Part shown: piece after piece, positions 1 through 11,409 of the stretch | How the letters are laid out: the number at the start of each line of letters is the position of its first letter | Position numbering within the stretch: the stretch's first letter is position 1 | Origin: Pigoraptor vietnamica | Lineage: Eukaryota > Opisthokonta > Filasterea | DNA length: 43,922 bases | Assembly: GCA_943704525.1 (NCBI GenBank) | Contig: CALSCQ010002834.1 | Span: 1-43,922, forward strand | Direction: 5' to 3' | Notes under the pieces: generated by a model | The model's database searches: none | Told to the model about the DNA's origin: nothing | Seen by the model: only the letters and a program-made list of their open reading frames with translations | Made by a program: the position numbers and the translations under genes

Positions 1-437
1 CTCGAAAGTGCATTATGAGAGCTTTCCGATGACACAGATTTCGTCGGAAAATCATGATCCTGAGCCCGAAACCATCGGAAAAACAATAGTGTTATTCTCA
101 ACGCGGCCCGACTTTTTTAGTAAAAATTCAAATTTTGAGCTAACTCTTTTCTCCCCATCTTGTCGTAACATCCGGGGCCAGAGATCCTGGCGACCGTGGT
201 AAGGCAGGGATTGAGAGTTGCATACCCCGATTAGTACCCCTGACTCTTGCGGTGACACAAACGAATGTTAGCGAGAATTCGCAAAAAATTAATGAGCGAG
301 ATCTCCTTGTAAGAGAGTGCACTCTGATTGGTCGATTCGAACGAGTGGAATGCGCCGAGTATCACAACGTAATGTGCGAAAGAAGTCACAAGTACAGTAC
401 ATCACGTATAATAATCATAATCACTACTCTTGGACGC
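1..437. other. Upstream region of the TTLL-like gene, no gene seen
   Basis: I see no convincing coding exon here. The reading frame of the first gene is open upstream from about base 252, but the protein it would add is low in family similarity and the codon use is unlike the gene body. I therefore treat this stretch as promoter and 5' leader. No clear TATA box stands out. Confidence 0.5.
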
Positions 438-2533
438 ATGTCCACAAACGAGAGAATGTCGTGCGCTTGTGACACCGCAGCGCCGATGGCGGTGGACGCC
501 TCGAAGGAGGCGTCCGGATTCGACGGCGACTTCGTGGTAACGCGCGAGAACAAGGTATCGCAGCCGGACCTGAGGGCGGCATTCGAGCGCTTTCGTAAGG
601 ATAGGAAGAACGAGATGCGCAACTTGGAAGACTTGGAACGCCGCGCTGCCTCGCGTCGAGCCGACCCCGAGCGCATGGAGGCGCTGCGCCGTAAGTTTCT
701 CGAGCGCGCGTACAGCTACGTGGGCGTGCCCTATGCGAAGAAGTACCACCAGAAGCGCGACGATGGCACGTGCTCGTGCGAGCGTGAAGGATGCACGGAC
801 TATGACGCACCACTCTATCTCGACTGCTGCGGCATCATCCGCCAAGTGCTGCGCGACCTCAAGGAGGACTTTGGGTTCACGACGGGCCGGTGGAACCAGG
901 CGTACCAGTTTGACACGCTGCCCATCGCGCTCAACAGCGTCGACGAGCTCAAGCCCGGCGACCTCATCTTCTACAGCGCCAAGTACTTCAATCCGAAGGC
1001 GCGCGCCCAGATCCACGACATGGTGCACGTCGAGATCTACATTGGCAACGGACGGACGCTCGGCGCGCGGTGGCAGAAGGGCCAGGTGCAGGAACACGAC
1101 TCGTACATCTTCACGCCGCGGTCGTACGGAAACGTCGTGCACCACTTCCGCTCAATCGACACGTGGCTGATGGGGATCTGCAAGAGCCATTGCTCGGCGC
1201 ACGCCTGGCAGAAGCCGTCGATCAACCACGGCCGCTTCTCGATCTTCAACGCGCAGAACGCCGGCGGCAGCGGAGAGTCGTCGACCGCCGCCGCGACATC
1301 CACGCAGCAGGGAGCTGCGGAGGATGAAGTGGCCGACGAGAATGATCTCGACGACCCCTTCTTGCAGTTTGGGGGCGGAGACGGCGACGACGACAACGGT
1401 GAAATCGGCGTCGCGCCAGCCGCGGCTGCGCCTGCCATTGTGCCGGCGCCTGGAACATCGAGCGCCCCTATGCAGCCGAAGGGAGGGAGCACGGGCGTAA
1501 AGGAACGCGTGGACGCGAGCACCCGACCGCTAAGGCCGTCGAACGCGGCGACGGCCAAGAAGACACCGGTCGTGCGCTCGGTTTCGAAGCCGCCGGAACC
1601 TTTGACGCGCGCTCTTCCCCTATTGCGACGATCGGCAGAGGCGCAGAGGACGAGCGCTGCTGCGGCAGCCGTACCAAAACGGGCGACGGGCCGGCCTGAC
1701 GTGGGCAAGGTGTTCTTCGTCGGTGGGAACAACGGGTCGAACATGATCACCGGCATTCTCGAGGGGATGGGCTGGAGGAAGACCACGGACAAGGGCGCTG
1801 ACAAGTACCGCCTCAAGTGGACGGAGCTCAAGTCGGAGATTGACTATACGCGCTTCGTTCCGGGTAAGTCGCGCTGTTGTGCGGTCGTCGCATCGTTGCG
1901 TGTGCGTGTGTCTTGGGCTCATTGCTTGGTGCGAATACTTTGAGTGTGCCGTTGACGACAGCGTCTAACGTGCCGCATGTGATTGCGCTTTGCTTGCAGG
2001 GAAGCAACTGGCGAACCACATTCCCAACGCGTCGTGTTTGACGACGAAGAACGGCCTGTACGAGTCGCTGAAGGAGTACGAGCGCACCTCGAAGACCACG
2101 TGAGTGCAGTTGCAGTCTCCGTCGCCTCCGCATTCGGTGTTCTCACCCGCACGTCATTTGCACGTCATTTGCACGCCATTTGCAGGCTCGACTTTGTGCC
2201 GGAGACATATCGCATGGACGTCACTGCCGAGAGGACGCAATTCTTCTCTGTTGCTGCAGGTATGAATCGCGGCGGAATGCGCGCACAAGAGTGTTTTTTT
2301 TTTTTGTAAGAGTGCCCCACGTTTGCGGTGTGCTAACAATCGGTGGGCCTTGTGAGCAGGAGAGCCGCAGACTGTGTGGATTTGCAAGCCGACGTCCATG
2401 AACCAGGGCAAGGGGATTTACCTCGTGAAGGATCCCGCGCGCTTTCGCAAGGAACTGGAGGACGAGGAGAGGAGTGGCAAAAGAATCACGCGCATCGTAC
2501 AACGGTGCGTGTGAAGTGTGTTTGTGTACCTGT

Positions 2534-2586
<53 letters not shown>

Positions 2587-3474
2587 TGCGGTGCACACAT
2601 GTGAATGGATGTGGTCGCGTATGTGTATGCAATCATCCAGCACGGCGTACTCAGTCCAGCGCCTTGTCCCCAACAGGTACATTCCGAACCCTCTCCTTAT
2701 CCACGGGAAGAAGTTTGACGTGCGCGTCTACATGCTCGTCGCGTCGACGTCCCCCTTTGTTGCCTTCTATCACACGGGCTATCTGCGCCTGTCCATCGAG
2801 AAGTATGGCGGGGCAAGCATCGACAACCTCACGGCGCACCTCACCAATCAGTACGTCCAGAAGAAGCACCCGCAGTTCGGCGACCTCAAGGACGACACGG
2901 TGGGCATTGCTGCGTGCACTTCATGGTCGTCATTTTCTTTCGTTGTACTCACTCTCAGCTTCGCCCACCCGTTCGACAGGTGTGGGACTTTGACCAGTTC
3001 CAGCGCTACCTCGACGGCCTCTCTACGCAGGAGCGGCCTATCCCGGGTGACTGGGTGCGGCGAACGTTCGAGCCGCGGATCATGGACATCATGCAGACGT
3101 GCATCGCGAGCGTGCGACACAAGCTGGACGCGCGGGCGGGCCTGTTTGATCTCTACGGCTTCGATTTTATGGTGGACGAGGGTCTCCACACGTGGCTCAT
3201 CGAGTGCAATGTCAACCCCGCGCTGCACACGACGAGCCGCGTGCTCCAGCACATCATTCCCGCCGTGGTTGAGGAGACTCTCGGTGGGTTATGCAGTGCC
3301 CTCGTGCTCGGAGTCTGAGGGAATTTCAAACTGATTCATGCCACTCTCTCAACAGCTGTCGTGATCGAGATTGACGACAAGCGCCGCGCGGGCCAACCGC
3401 TGTTCCCGCTCTCCTCCGTGAAGAACCTCGTCCTCCTCCAAGACGGCAACAGACGCGTTCCCATCGCGCCATGA
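438..3474 (+). CDS. NlpC/P60-like domain fused to a TTLL10-like tubulin ligase
   Basis: Seven exons (438-1863, 2000-2099, 2186-2259, 2360-2504, 2677-2899, 2980-3283, 3356-3474) join in frame to 796 residues. Residues about 95-255 look like an NlpC/P60 papain-fold domain: a Cys pair in LDCCG (C130/C131), a GDLIFY strand and a HVEIYIGNG block with a candidate catalytic His (H197). A disordered Ala/Ser/Pro linker follows to about 420. Residues about 424-785 form a tubulin-tyrosine-ligase-like ATP-grasp domain with FVGGNNG, KLKW-type, PETYRMD, WICKPTSMNQGKGI, FDVRVYML and IECNVNPALH blocks. The order and wording are closest to the TTLL10 (polyglycylase) subgroup, from memory. TTLL enzymes add amino acids to tubulin tails in cilia. 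The role of the N-terminal domain is unknown. The start at 438 is chosen as a good ATG just before sustained coding bias; 456 and 486 are alternatives. Confidence 0.85.
2150..2182 (+). repeat. Three 11-bp tandem units ending at a splice acceptor
   Basis: Units begin at 2150, 2161 and 2172 (CACGTCATTTG twice, then CACGCCATTTG). They lie at the end of intron 2 of the TTLL-like gene, and the last unit runs straight into the CAG acceptor at 2183-2185. Confidence 0.8.
2538..2579 (+). repeat. (TG)n microsatellite in intron 4 of the TTLL-like gene
   Basis: This is about 21 uninterrupted GT/TG units, flanked by further TG-rich sequence. It is intronic, between the donor at 2505 and the acceptor at 2676. 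Confidence 0.9.
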
Positions 3475-3647
3475 GACGCCCATTGAGCCGCGCAATTGTC
3501 CTGTCGCGGCCGCAATGCCCGTTATAGACTATTTCCACATTTATGCTGCACGCTGCGCGCCTTTTGTACATAGACATTAACAATGTATTAACATGAGCGA
3601 TAAAGCCACGCAGCCACGCCACGCTTGCAGCGACGAGCGCAATTGTC

Positions 3648-5210
3648 TCAGTCCTTTGCATCCCCAATGCCGTCGGCGTTGATGGCAAACATGGCCTCTG
3701 CCTCGGGAAGGCATGGGGAATCGTAAATCTTGCAGATGCGCGTCTCGCCGCGGCCCTTCCGCAGATACAATCTGCGACGGAGGGCGTTTCTTAGCCACAG
3801 CCACGCTGGAAATGTGAGCACGAAAAGCGCCCCGAGAGACACAAAATAAGGACACAAAACAGCGGCGCACAGCAGCAGCAAGCGCACCTCGTGGTCGACG
3901 AGTGCGCCATGATGTTGCCGCCAATGGGCTTCTTCGGGTCCGCCGTGAACATGGCCGCGCCGTCCACCTGCGCCACGACCTGGTTGCTGATGACGACGGC
4001 GACGCCGAACTCGTCGGCGAGGCGCAACAGCATGCGCAGAAAGCGAGCGAGGTGCATCTGCCGGCTCGACAGCTCACCGCGCCCCGCGTAGTCCGTCCGG
4101 TAGAGCGCCGTCGCAGAGTCCACGATGAGGAGCGCAAAGCGGGACTCGGCCATCATCGCCGCGGCCTGCATGAGCAGCTGAAGCTGGTGGTCGCTGTTGT
4201 AGGCGCGCGCGTACGCCACGTTGTCGAGCACATCGTTGCCCGAGAGGCCGTACCTGCGTCACCAACGAACCGAGTCAGCCGACGCCTGTTCAAAGGGCAA
4301 TGCAATGCATATTTCGTCGCTTGTAACACCAATCGTCCGCACATCCTTCCCACGCAAGATTGTACACGATCACTTCTCACCAGTACGCTTTACCCCCTCT
4401 CCCCTCTCCCTCCCCTCTGCGGTCCCCCAACTGCAACGCGCACATAAACATACCTTTCAGCGACCGCAAGAAGCCGCTCCGGTCGGAATGTGCCCTCCGT
4501 ATCAATGTAGAGGCACTTGCCCTCGCCCCCGCCGTTCTCAATGGGGAGCTGGCAGGTGACGGCGAGTGTGTGGCAGAGCTGCGTCTTTCCGGTGCGGAAT
4601 TCGCCGAAGATTTCCGTGATCGACCCGGTCTCGATGCCGCCCTGGAGCAGCTTGTCGAGCTCCGCAGAGCCCGTCGTGAGGTGGATAATCTCGCTGCGGC
4701 GCTGGTGGAATTCCGTGGCCGTCGTGAAGCCCATAGGCACGAGCTTAGACGCCTCGGCGAGAATCTTGTCCGCCTTGGCCTCGCTGATGCCCTTCACGCA
4801 GAGCAGGTTCTTCTTGGTCGTGTATGCAATCGACTCGACCGTGTGGAAGCCGCCCTCCTCGAGCTTGCGAATGTCCACGGCGCTGATGCCGTGCGCCTTT
4901 TGCAGACAAAGAGACGTAGTTAGTGCAATGCCAGTATACCGCCATAAAAAAGTGAGAGTAGGGAGAGTGTGTGACGTGCGGATGGGTCGAAATCGTCAAC
5001 GGTGGTGGTGTTACACAACGCACGTAGAACTTCAGAAGTGTGCACACTTCCAACGACGCAAAAAAAGAAATACAGTCATAATATAAAATAAAGTGACAGA
5101 GGCGAGAAGAGAGAAGGTGCGGGTACCTCCAAGCGCGCGACGGGAAGCGGCCCCGCCACTTCTTCGCCGGCGACGGCGAAGCCGTCCGCCTCCTGTTGCT
5201 GTTGCAGCAT
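3648..5210 (-). CDS. RAD51: RAD51 recombinase
   Basis: Four exons on the minus strand (5127-5210, 4454-4896, 3888-4253, 3648-3771) join to 338 residues, essentially the length of human RAD51 (339). Residues 1-28 are a Gln-rich leader ending LPVARLE. A helix-hairpin-helix region ([25 protein letters not shown]) follows, then Walker A GEFRTGKT near residue 127, Walker B LLIVD, loop residues up to [12 protein letters not shown], and the C-terminus [16 protein letters not shown]. The family forms nucleoprotein filaments on single-stranded DNA and performs strand exchange in homologous recombination. It is RAD51 rather than DMC1 because the whole chain follows the RAD51 wording, including the QRRSEII and [10 protein letters not shown] blocks. 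It shares a 370-bp divergent promoter with the monooxygenase gene, which carries E2F-type motifs. Confidence 0.97.
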
Positions 5211-5273
5211 TTTCGCAGAAGTAAAAAAAAAAAGAGTGCGCGTTGGAAATCTGGTGACGATTGCAAGAGTTAC

Positions 5274-5282
5274 TTTTGGCGC
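5274..5282 (+). promoter_or_regulatory. E2F-type motif TTTTGGCGC upstream of RAD51
   Basis: A perfect match to TTTSGCGC lies 64 bp upstream of the RAD51 start codon, in the space shared with the divergent monooxygenase gene. RAD51 is a known E2F target in animals and plants. Binding here is inferred. Confidence 0.5.
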
Positions 5283-5383
5283 TGCGTGTGTGCGGCACTC
5301 TGTCGCGAAGAGAGGACGAATGCGTTGACGAGGGACGCACGCACACGCAGCTTCCGTTTGTCATCAGTTCAATTGAAAGCCCC

Positions 5384-5391
5384 GCGCCAAA
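5384..5391 (-). promoter_or_regulatory. Second E2F-type motif (GCGCCAAA), opposite orientation
   Basis: This is the reverse complement of TTTGGCGC, about 175 bp upstream of the RAD51 ATG and 193 bp upstream of the divergent monooxygenase ATG. It is followed by an A-tract and a further GGCGCG. Confidence 0.45.
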
Positions 5392-5583
5392 AAAAATCCG
5401 GCGCGAACACTGCTTTTGCCGAGATTTCGGCAGATTATTCTGAGCACGTGACTTCCGTCGGAAATTTCAGCCAAGCCAATGTGCCGCACATGCTCGCACA
5501 GCGTCCACGGTAAAACCCTTTCTGAAACGGCTATTAAACCCTTGCGTACGAGCGAGACGGACTCTTCGTCATAGTGTGAAGTC

Positions 5584-7445
5584 ATGGCGGCGCGTAAGCG
5601 TGTGGCCGTGATCGGCGCCGGGTGCAGCGGGCTCACTTCGATCAAGGCGTGCCTGGAGGAGGGTCTCGAGCCCGTCTGCTTTGAGCAGGACGGCGACATT
5701 GGCGGGCTATGGAGGTTCACGGAGAAGGAGGGGCACAGCTCCATCTATCGCTCGACTGTCATCAACACGAGCCGCGAGCTCATGTGCTACTCGGACTTCC
5801 TGATCCCGCACACGTGGCCGACGTTCCTCCACAACAGCGACGTGTTCCGGTGCGTGTTACGCGCGCGCAACTCTAGAGCAAATGTTGCACTTGACCGGTC
5901 TTGTTGGATGCACCGCCCCTTTTCCGTGTGCTGATCGAGCTTCATGGGCGCAGTTACTTCCAATTGTACGCCGACCACTTTGGGCTGCGCAAGTACATCC
6001 ACTTCAACACGAGCGTGCGCCGCGTGACAGAGTCGCCCGCCGGCGACAGGAAGTGGGACGTCATCATCGAGGACCGGAAGACGGGCGTGACGCGGACGGA
6101 GACGTTCGATGCCGTCTTTGTGTGCAGCGGGCACCACTGGGATCCCTACACGGCGCAATTTCCCGGCGCTGAGACGTTTGAGGGCACGACCATGCACAGC
6201 CACGCGTACAAGGACTTCCGTCCGTTCGAGGGGAAGCGCACGGTGATCGTCGGCATCGGGAACAGCGGTGCGTCAAAGTCGATTGCAGTTTGCATTGTGA
6301 CATCATGCTGCGTGTGCCAGCTGTCGCTCACGTGACGTGGGCCTGCTTGAGCAGGAGTGGACCTCGCCGTGGAACTGAGCCGGCACTGCCCGCTCGTCGC
6401 GCTTAGCACGCGCAGCGGCGCATGGGTGCTGCCGCGCGCGGGCCTTTCCGGGCTGCCGTCGGACCACATTGCCAACTCGCGCTTTCTCGCCGCCCTTCCG
6501 CTGCGCTTTCGTCAGTGGTCGGGCGAGGCCATCGTGACGATGCAGCAGGGCGACATGCGCAAGTTTGGCATCCATCCCGACCACCGCCTGTTCGAGGCGC
6601 ACCCGACGGTCAACTCGGAACTCATTGGCCGCATTGCGTCTGGCGCCGTCATCGTCCGCCCGAACGTGGCGCGCATCCAGCCGCGCTCGGTCGTCTACGT
6701 CGACGGGTCCGAGGATCCCTGCGACGCGATTGTGTACTGCACCGGTTACAAGGTCAGCTTCCCGTTCCTGGACCGCAAGGTGGTCGGGTTGCGCGAGGGC
6801 AGCAACGACGTCGAGCTGTACAAGTTTGTTGTCCCCTTGGACCACCCGACGCTCTTCGTCATCGGACTCGTGCAGCCCCTCGGCGCCCTCATGCCGATCT
6901 CCGAGATCCAGGCGCGGTGGGCCAGCCAAGTCGTGTCGGGCGCGAAGGTGCTCCCGTCGCGCGACGCCATGCTCGCGGACATTGAGAAGGCGCGCTGTGC
7001 AATGCGGCAGCGGTACGGCCGCCGCAACCGCCACACGATCCAGGTCGACTACATCCCCTACATGGACGAAGTGGCCGCGCTGGTCGGGTGCAAGCCGCCC
7101 CTCTGGCGATTGCTCCTCACGAACCCGCGCCTGTGGTGGCTCGTCGTGTTTGGGCCCGCCTCCCCGCCGCAGTACCGCCTCTACGGCCCGCACACGTGGG
7201 ACGGCGCGCCGAAGGCCATCCAAGAGATAGTGAACAACGTTTTCACCCCGTACAAGGCCGGCGGCGCGATTGACACTGTCAACAAGCCGCAGCACTCGTC
7301 GCTGTCGCGTGTCGTTAAGCGCATTGCGATAGTGGCGGCCATTGCCGCGGGCGTGGCGCACTACCGCTACAGCTGGTCTCCGAGCGCAACGCTCGCGATG
7401 GGTGTGCAGACGGCCATGTCGTGCGTGGGCGGGTTGACCAAGTGA
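5584..7445 (+). CDS. Flavin-containing monooxygenase (class B)
   Basis: Three exons (5584-5849, 5954-6267, 6355-7445) give 556 residues, close to the usual 530. The FAD-binding Rossmann motif GAGCSG is at residues 11-16. The family signature [11 protein letters not shown] lies near 144, and the NADPH-binding motif GIGNSG near 190 is split across intron 2. A hydrophobic C-terminal stretch around 515-535 ([16 protein letters not shown]) fits the membrane anchor of microsomal FMOs. The enzyme uses NADPH and O2 to oxygenate soft nucleophiles such as amines and sulfides. The start is the first ATG and directly precedes the FAD motif. The stop is followed by about 370 bp before the convergent TFIIB stop. 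Confidence 0.93.
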
Positions 7446-7822
7446 AGTGCGTTCTGTTGTTGTACAGCTCGCATAGTTTTTGCCAATTGCCTGGGGGCCC
7501 CTTTTTCAAGTCCTTTCGGTCAATGTTGTGTCCGACCCCATGAGGAGATATGGTGGTGGTGGTCGTTCCGCGGTGTCGTAACGGGGGACCGACCGTTCGA
7601 CATCCTCGGGCGTCAGTCGACATTGTTCTCACTCTCGGCCCGTGCCATCCGTCATCGTGTTCTGTCCCACTCAGTTCGAAATCGATTTCGTCCTCGTTAC
7701 TGTCAGCTCCGCCACGATTCAATTCAGATAATGATAGCGCACAGCAAGCGTTCGAATTCACTTTACAGTTCATTATGCCTTTTTTTTTGTTCCCATTACA
7801 CTCTGCGCAAACGGCACCGAGC
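7446..7822. other. Convergent 3' spacer between monooxygenase and TFIIB
   Basis: No exon is supported. The stretch should hold both 3' untranslated regions. It contains a short T-run (7783-7791) and no clear AATAAA. Confidence 0.5.
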
Positions 7823-9045
7823 TTATGTGGGCGGTGGCAGCATGTCCAATCGGCTGCGATCCGTGATAAACGTCGGCGGAAAGAGATCCGCGCGGCGAGG
7901 GTACATGTCCTTGTACGCGTTGCGAATAGTCACATCCGCGACGCCCGCCACGTCCTTGATATCTGTGGAAAGATGCATGAAGGGCCTTCAGTCCATACGC
8001 CACAGACAGCTGCCAGAGAAAAAACGAATAGAGAAAAGAGAGCGGGGAGGAGGGAGGAGGCAAATTGATTGGACAGAGGCACGCACCCTTTTGCGACTTT
8101 GGGTTGTCGGTGACTTGGGAGACCATGTAGATGGCTGCTGCGGCGATGGACACGGCCGTTTTTCTGATATGCAGCGCATGATCAGTTCTTCGTGGCTCAC
8201 ACAATCCCAGCTCGAAAAAGGCGCCTGTCAGCCAATAAAGCACGGCGCACAACAACGCACCCAGACGTGAGATTCTTCTTCTCGGCCTCGACAGCGACAT
8301 GGCTGGCGGCGTTGACGATGCTCTTGGGCAGGCGCAGAAGAGAACAGAAACGCGGGATGAAGTCGCTCGCCTCGCTCGTCGCCATCGTCTCGTTGAGCTT
8401 GAGCGCCTCCTTGATAAATTTGAACGCGTGCTTGATGTCCGACATTGGAACGCTGTTCGCAAACGCCGTGATTTCTTTGAACGACCGCGGCACATTCTCC
8501 TGTCGACACGCAATGTACAGGCACGCAGCCGCCACAGCCTCCATCTTGCGGCCCTTCAGCGCACCCCGCTCGAAAATTTGCCTGTACAGCTGCTTCGCGC
8601 GCTCGCGAATGTTCAGTGGGAGGTCCATTCGCTCGGCTACGTGCGCAATCTCATCGTACGCTTGTAGGAGGCGCTTGTCGTGTCCATGTTCTTTCTGCAT
8701 CTTGCCGTGGATGCGCCCGAGTTCCCGAGAGTTCGGCCCCGACGCAATCTGCGTTGTGAGGTGCGCACCGTCCGTTACGTTGCCCACACGCGAAGGATCC
8801 CCGGAGCTCTCATGCTTGTCGTTGCTGAACGTGCGCCACTCGGAGCGCACGTCGAGCACGCGGTCGCCGAGCACGAGGCCGCAATCGCCGCACAAGAGGT
8901 CCCCCGCACGGTATTCTTCGACTACCGGCGGGTCGGGGTTGCGGCAGTTCTTGCAAAAATACTTGACACGATGCGTGTCCGCTTTGGGCGCGGGAGGCGC
9001 CGGCGGTGCCTTGGCTTCCACGCGGCCGCCCTCCGTCTTGATCAT
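7823..9045 (-). CDS. GTF2B: Transcription initiation factor TFIIB
   Basis: Three minus-strand exons (8261-9045, 8087-8163, 7823-7962) give 333 residues (human 316). A Pro/Ala leader precedes the zinc ribbon with CxxC pairs at C31/C34 and C52/C55, then the B-reader/linker SEWRTFSND. Two cyclin-like repeats follow; the second contains AVSIAAAAIYMVSQV and DIKDVAGVADVTIRNAY, which match TFIIB closely. TFIIB bridges TBP-bound promoter DNA and RNA polymerase II. The first donor is best read as GTGCGT at 8260/8259 because this gives SGKTAVSIAAAA, as in other TFIIBs; a GTCTGG site a few bases earlier also keeps frame. BRF1 and archaeal TFB are excluded by the C-terminus and the intron-bearing context. 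Confidence 0.95.
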
Positions 9046-9727
9046 TTTCGATCAAAGTTGAGCGTTAATGCGATCGTGAGGTGTGTTTTGACACCAAACG
9101 CTCGTAGTGCGTGAGTGTGTTTGCGTACGTGTGTGCATACGTGTGTGTGTTTGTGTGTTTGAGAGTGTGTGTGTGTCTGTGTGTGTGTTTGTGTGTGTCC
9201 GTGCGTGTATTGTGCACGTGTGCGCGCGCGTTTCTGCGTGTGTGTGTGTGTGATGGGGATGACTGAAAAAGTTCGCTGTTAGCATGGCGTCAAGGTTGCG
9301 TCATCAATATCTCTACTTTTCTGAGTTCGGCGTTGTAAATAAGTATTCAAATTAAACGAGGAAGAATTAATGCGACTAAATCGGCTTCCTAACAAGTTTA
9401 TGACAAGAGTTCTCAGTCCATGGACTGAAATTAAGTACGGCCTACCCAGTTCTGAGGAAACAATACACACCAACCGCGTGAGAGCTGATAAGAATAAACA
9501 CGCACGTTGCATCCACTCACACAGTGCTCCCGTTGCAGCGTCTTGCTCGAGAGACTTCCACACACACTTGCGTCTTCCTTGTAGTTTACTGTGTCTGTGT
9601 TCGCGGTGTGTTTTTTCGCGGAGTGCCTCGCACGCTCGAGGGACTTTAGCTCGGCGGACGAGTCGCCTTTCGCAAATCCACAGGCGTTGCACCACTTTGC
9701 GTGGTGTGCCGCGACAGACGCGCGAAA
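9046..9727. other. Divergent promoter region with a TG-rich tract
   Basis: This lies between the TFIIB and SYLF-SH3 start codons. Bases about 9108-9252 are an imperfect TG microsatellite with interspersed TTTG and GCGC steps. The remainder (9253-9727) shows no coding exon on either strand. It probably holds both core promoters and 5' leaders. Confidence 0.55.
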
Positions 9728-11409
9728 ATGGTCAACTCGTTCATTCCAATGAGCCTCTCGCGGGAGGCGAGCAAGTGCGCCTCCATCATTCGCGAATTCA
9801 CAATGCCCAACGAGAAGTCGGGTCCCGAGAAAATCATTCCCTACGGCATCATTCTCCACGCCAAGGGACTCGCCGTGCTCACCGTCGTCAAGGCAGGCTT
9901 CATCGTCACCGCGCGCGGCGGCTCGGGGCTTGTTTTTGCGCGCCTTCCAAGCGGAGGCAAGTGTCGCGAGCAAATCTCTTCCGTCTTGTCCTGTGTATCG
10001 TTGGTACACTTAGCGTACGTCTGCTTGCTCTCATTGCACGTGTCGCACATGCCGTCTTCCCTTTGTGTCGGCCCGTGTTTCCTATCGCGGACATGTCGTC
10101 GTCTCGTATTCGGAGTTCTCGGCTCTTTTTATTTGGCTTCCCTCTGCTCGTTGTCCCTTTCAGTGCTAGCCCGTGTGCAATTGGGATAGCCGCTGTTGTG
10201 ACACAATATCCTTGCAGAGTGGTCGGCCCCTTCGGCAATTGGCATTGTCGGTCTCGGCGGTGGCTTTGAACTCGGCGCGGAAATCACCGACTTTGTTATG
10301 GTGCTGAACAATCAACAGGCCGTCGACGCCTTCTCCAAGGGCACGAACGTGACGCTCGGCGGGAACGTCACAGTGGCCATCGGTCCGTACGGTCGTAATG
10401 TCGAGGGCGACGTTGCCCTGCGCAGCACTGCGGCCATCTTCACGTACAGCCGGAGCAAGGGCCTCTTTGGGGGCCTGTCTCTTGAGGGCGCGTGCATTAT
10501 CGAGCGAAAGGACGCGAACCGCAAGTTCTATGGCGAGCACGGCCTGCGCGCCCGTCAGATTCTCAGCGGCGCGGTGGACCCGCCGGACGAGGCGAAGGCT
10601 CTGTACGACGCGCTGGCGGACCACGAGCGTATCGCCAACCAGACTCACATTGAGATGGAGCAGAAGAAGTTGCAGCGAGGGCGGCCTGCGACGCCACCGT
10701 CGGGGTCGTCCTCCTCCATCGGCCACAAGGATGACGACGACGACATGTCGCGTGTGAGCGGTTCCTCTCTCGGCGCGAGCCGCGGCTACGGCGGGACGCT
10801 GAGCCCGCGCGCGCAGGCGTACAGGTGGGCAATTTGGACTTTCAATTTTCGTGCAACTCTACGTTCCTTACTCTACGTTCCTTACGTTTGTCTGACTCAC
10901 ACTTTCTTTGGCGCGTGTCTTCCTTCAGGGCGCGCGTCAATTCTACTGACTCGTCCCATGGGGCAAAGCTGTCGGCAGAGCGCAAGCCCAGCAACGATGC
11001 GTCATCTTCGTGGGAGTCGCGGCGGCAGAGCACGGGCTCATCGTACTCGTCGCACTCGACAGGGCAGACCCCGCACGACAGGCTATCGTTCAGCTCGGGA
11101 TCGGGAGTGTTGCAATCACAGGCGAAGGACCGCTACGTGAGCTCGCCGAACACGCTGCGCACGCACAGTGCCACAGCGGCGTCGTTCACGAGCATGAAGC
11201 GCACGTCGCAGGAAATCGCGCCGTCGGCTCCAAAGGTGCGAGTCAAGGCCGTCTATGCATTCGATGGTGTCCAGCCAGGTGATCTCGCATTCAACATGGG
11301 CGACACGATAGTCGTTACAAGACAGACCGAGTCGTCGAATGACTGGTGGGAGGGCGAGCTCAACGGGCGGCGCGGGATTTTCCCGGCCAACTACGTGAAG
11401 GCTGTGTAG
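9728..11409 (+). CDS. SH3YL1: SYLF (Ysc84-type) plus SH3 domain protein
   Basis: Three exons (9728-9956, 10218-10824, 10929-11409) give 438 residues. The SYLF domain spans about residues 1-215, with the family blocks RGGSGLVFARLP, WSAPSAIGIVGLGGGFELGAEITDFVMVL and SKGLFGGLSLEGA. A Ser-rich disordered linker follows, then a C-terminal SH3 domain with the ALYDF-like VKAVYAFDG, WWEGEL and GIFPANYV motifs. Family members (yeast Ysc84/Lsb3, animal SH3YL1) bind phosphoinositides and actin and act at endocytic sites. Intron 1 must use a GC donor (AG|GCAAGT at 9957) because only this preserves LPSGEWSAPSAIG; the nearby GT at 9961 breaks the frame. Confidence 0.93.

Noticed and set aside
6303-7361. 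352-codon minus-strand frame
   Set aside because: Antisense to the monooxygenase last exon, which has clear family motifs.
8233-8238. AATAAA as a polyadenylation signal
   Set aside because: It lies inside TFIIB intron 1, on the opposite strand to that gene, with no gene ending there.
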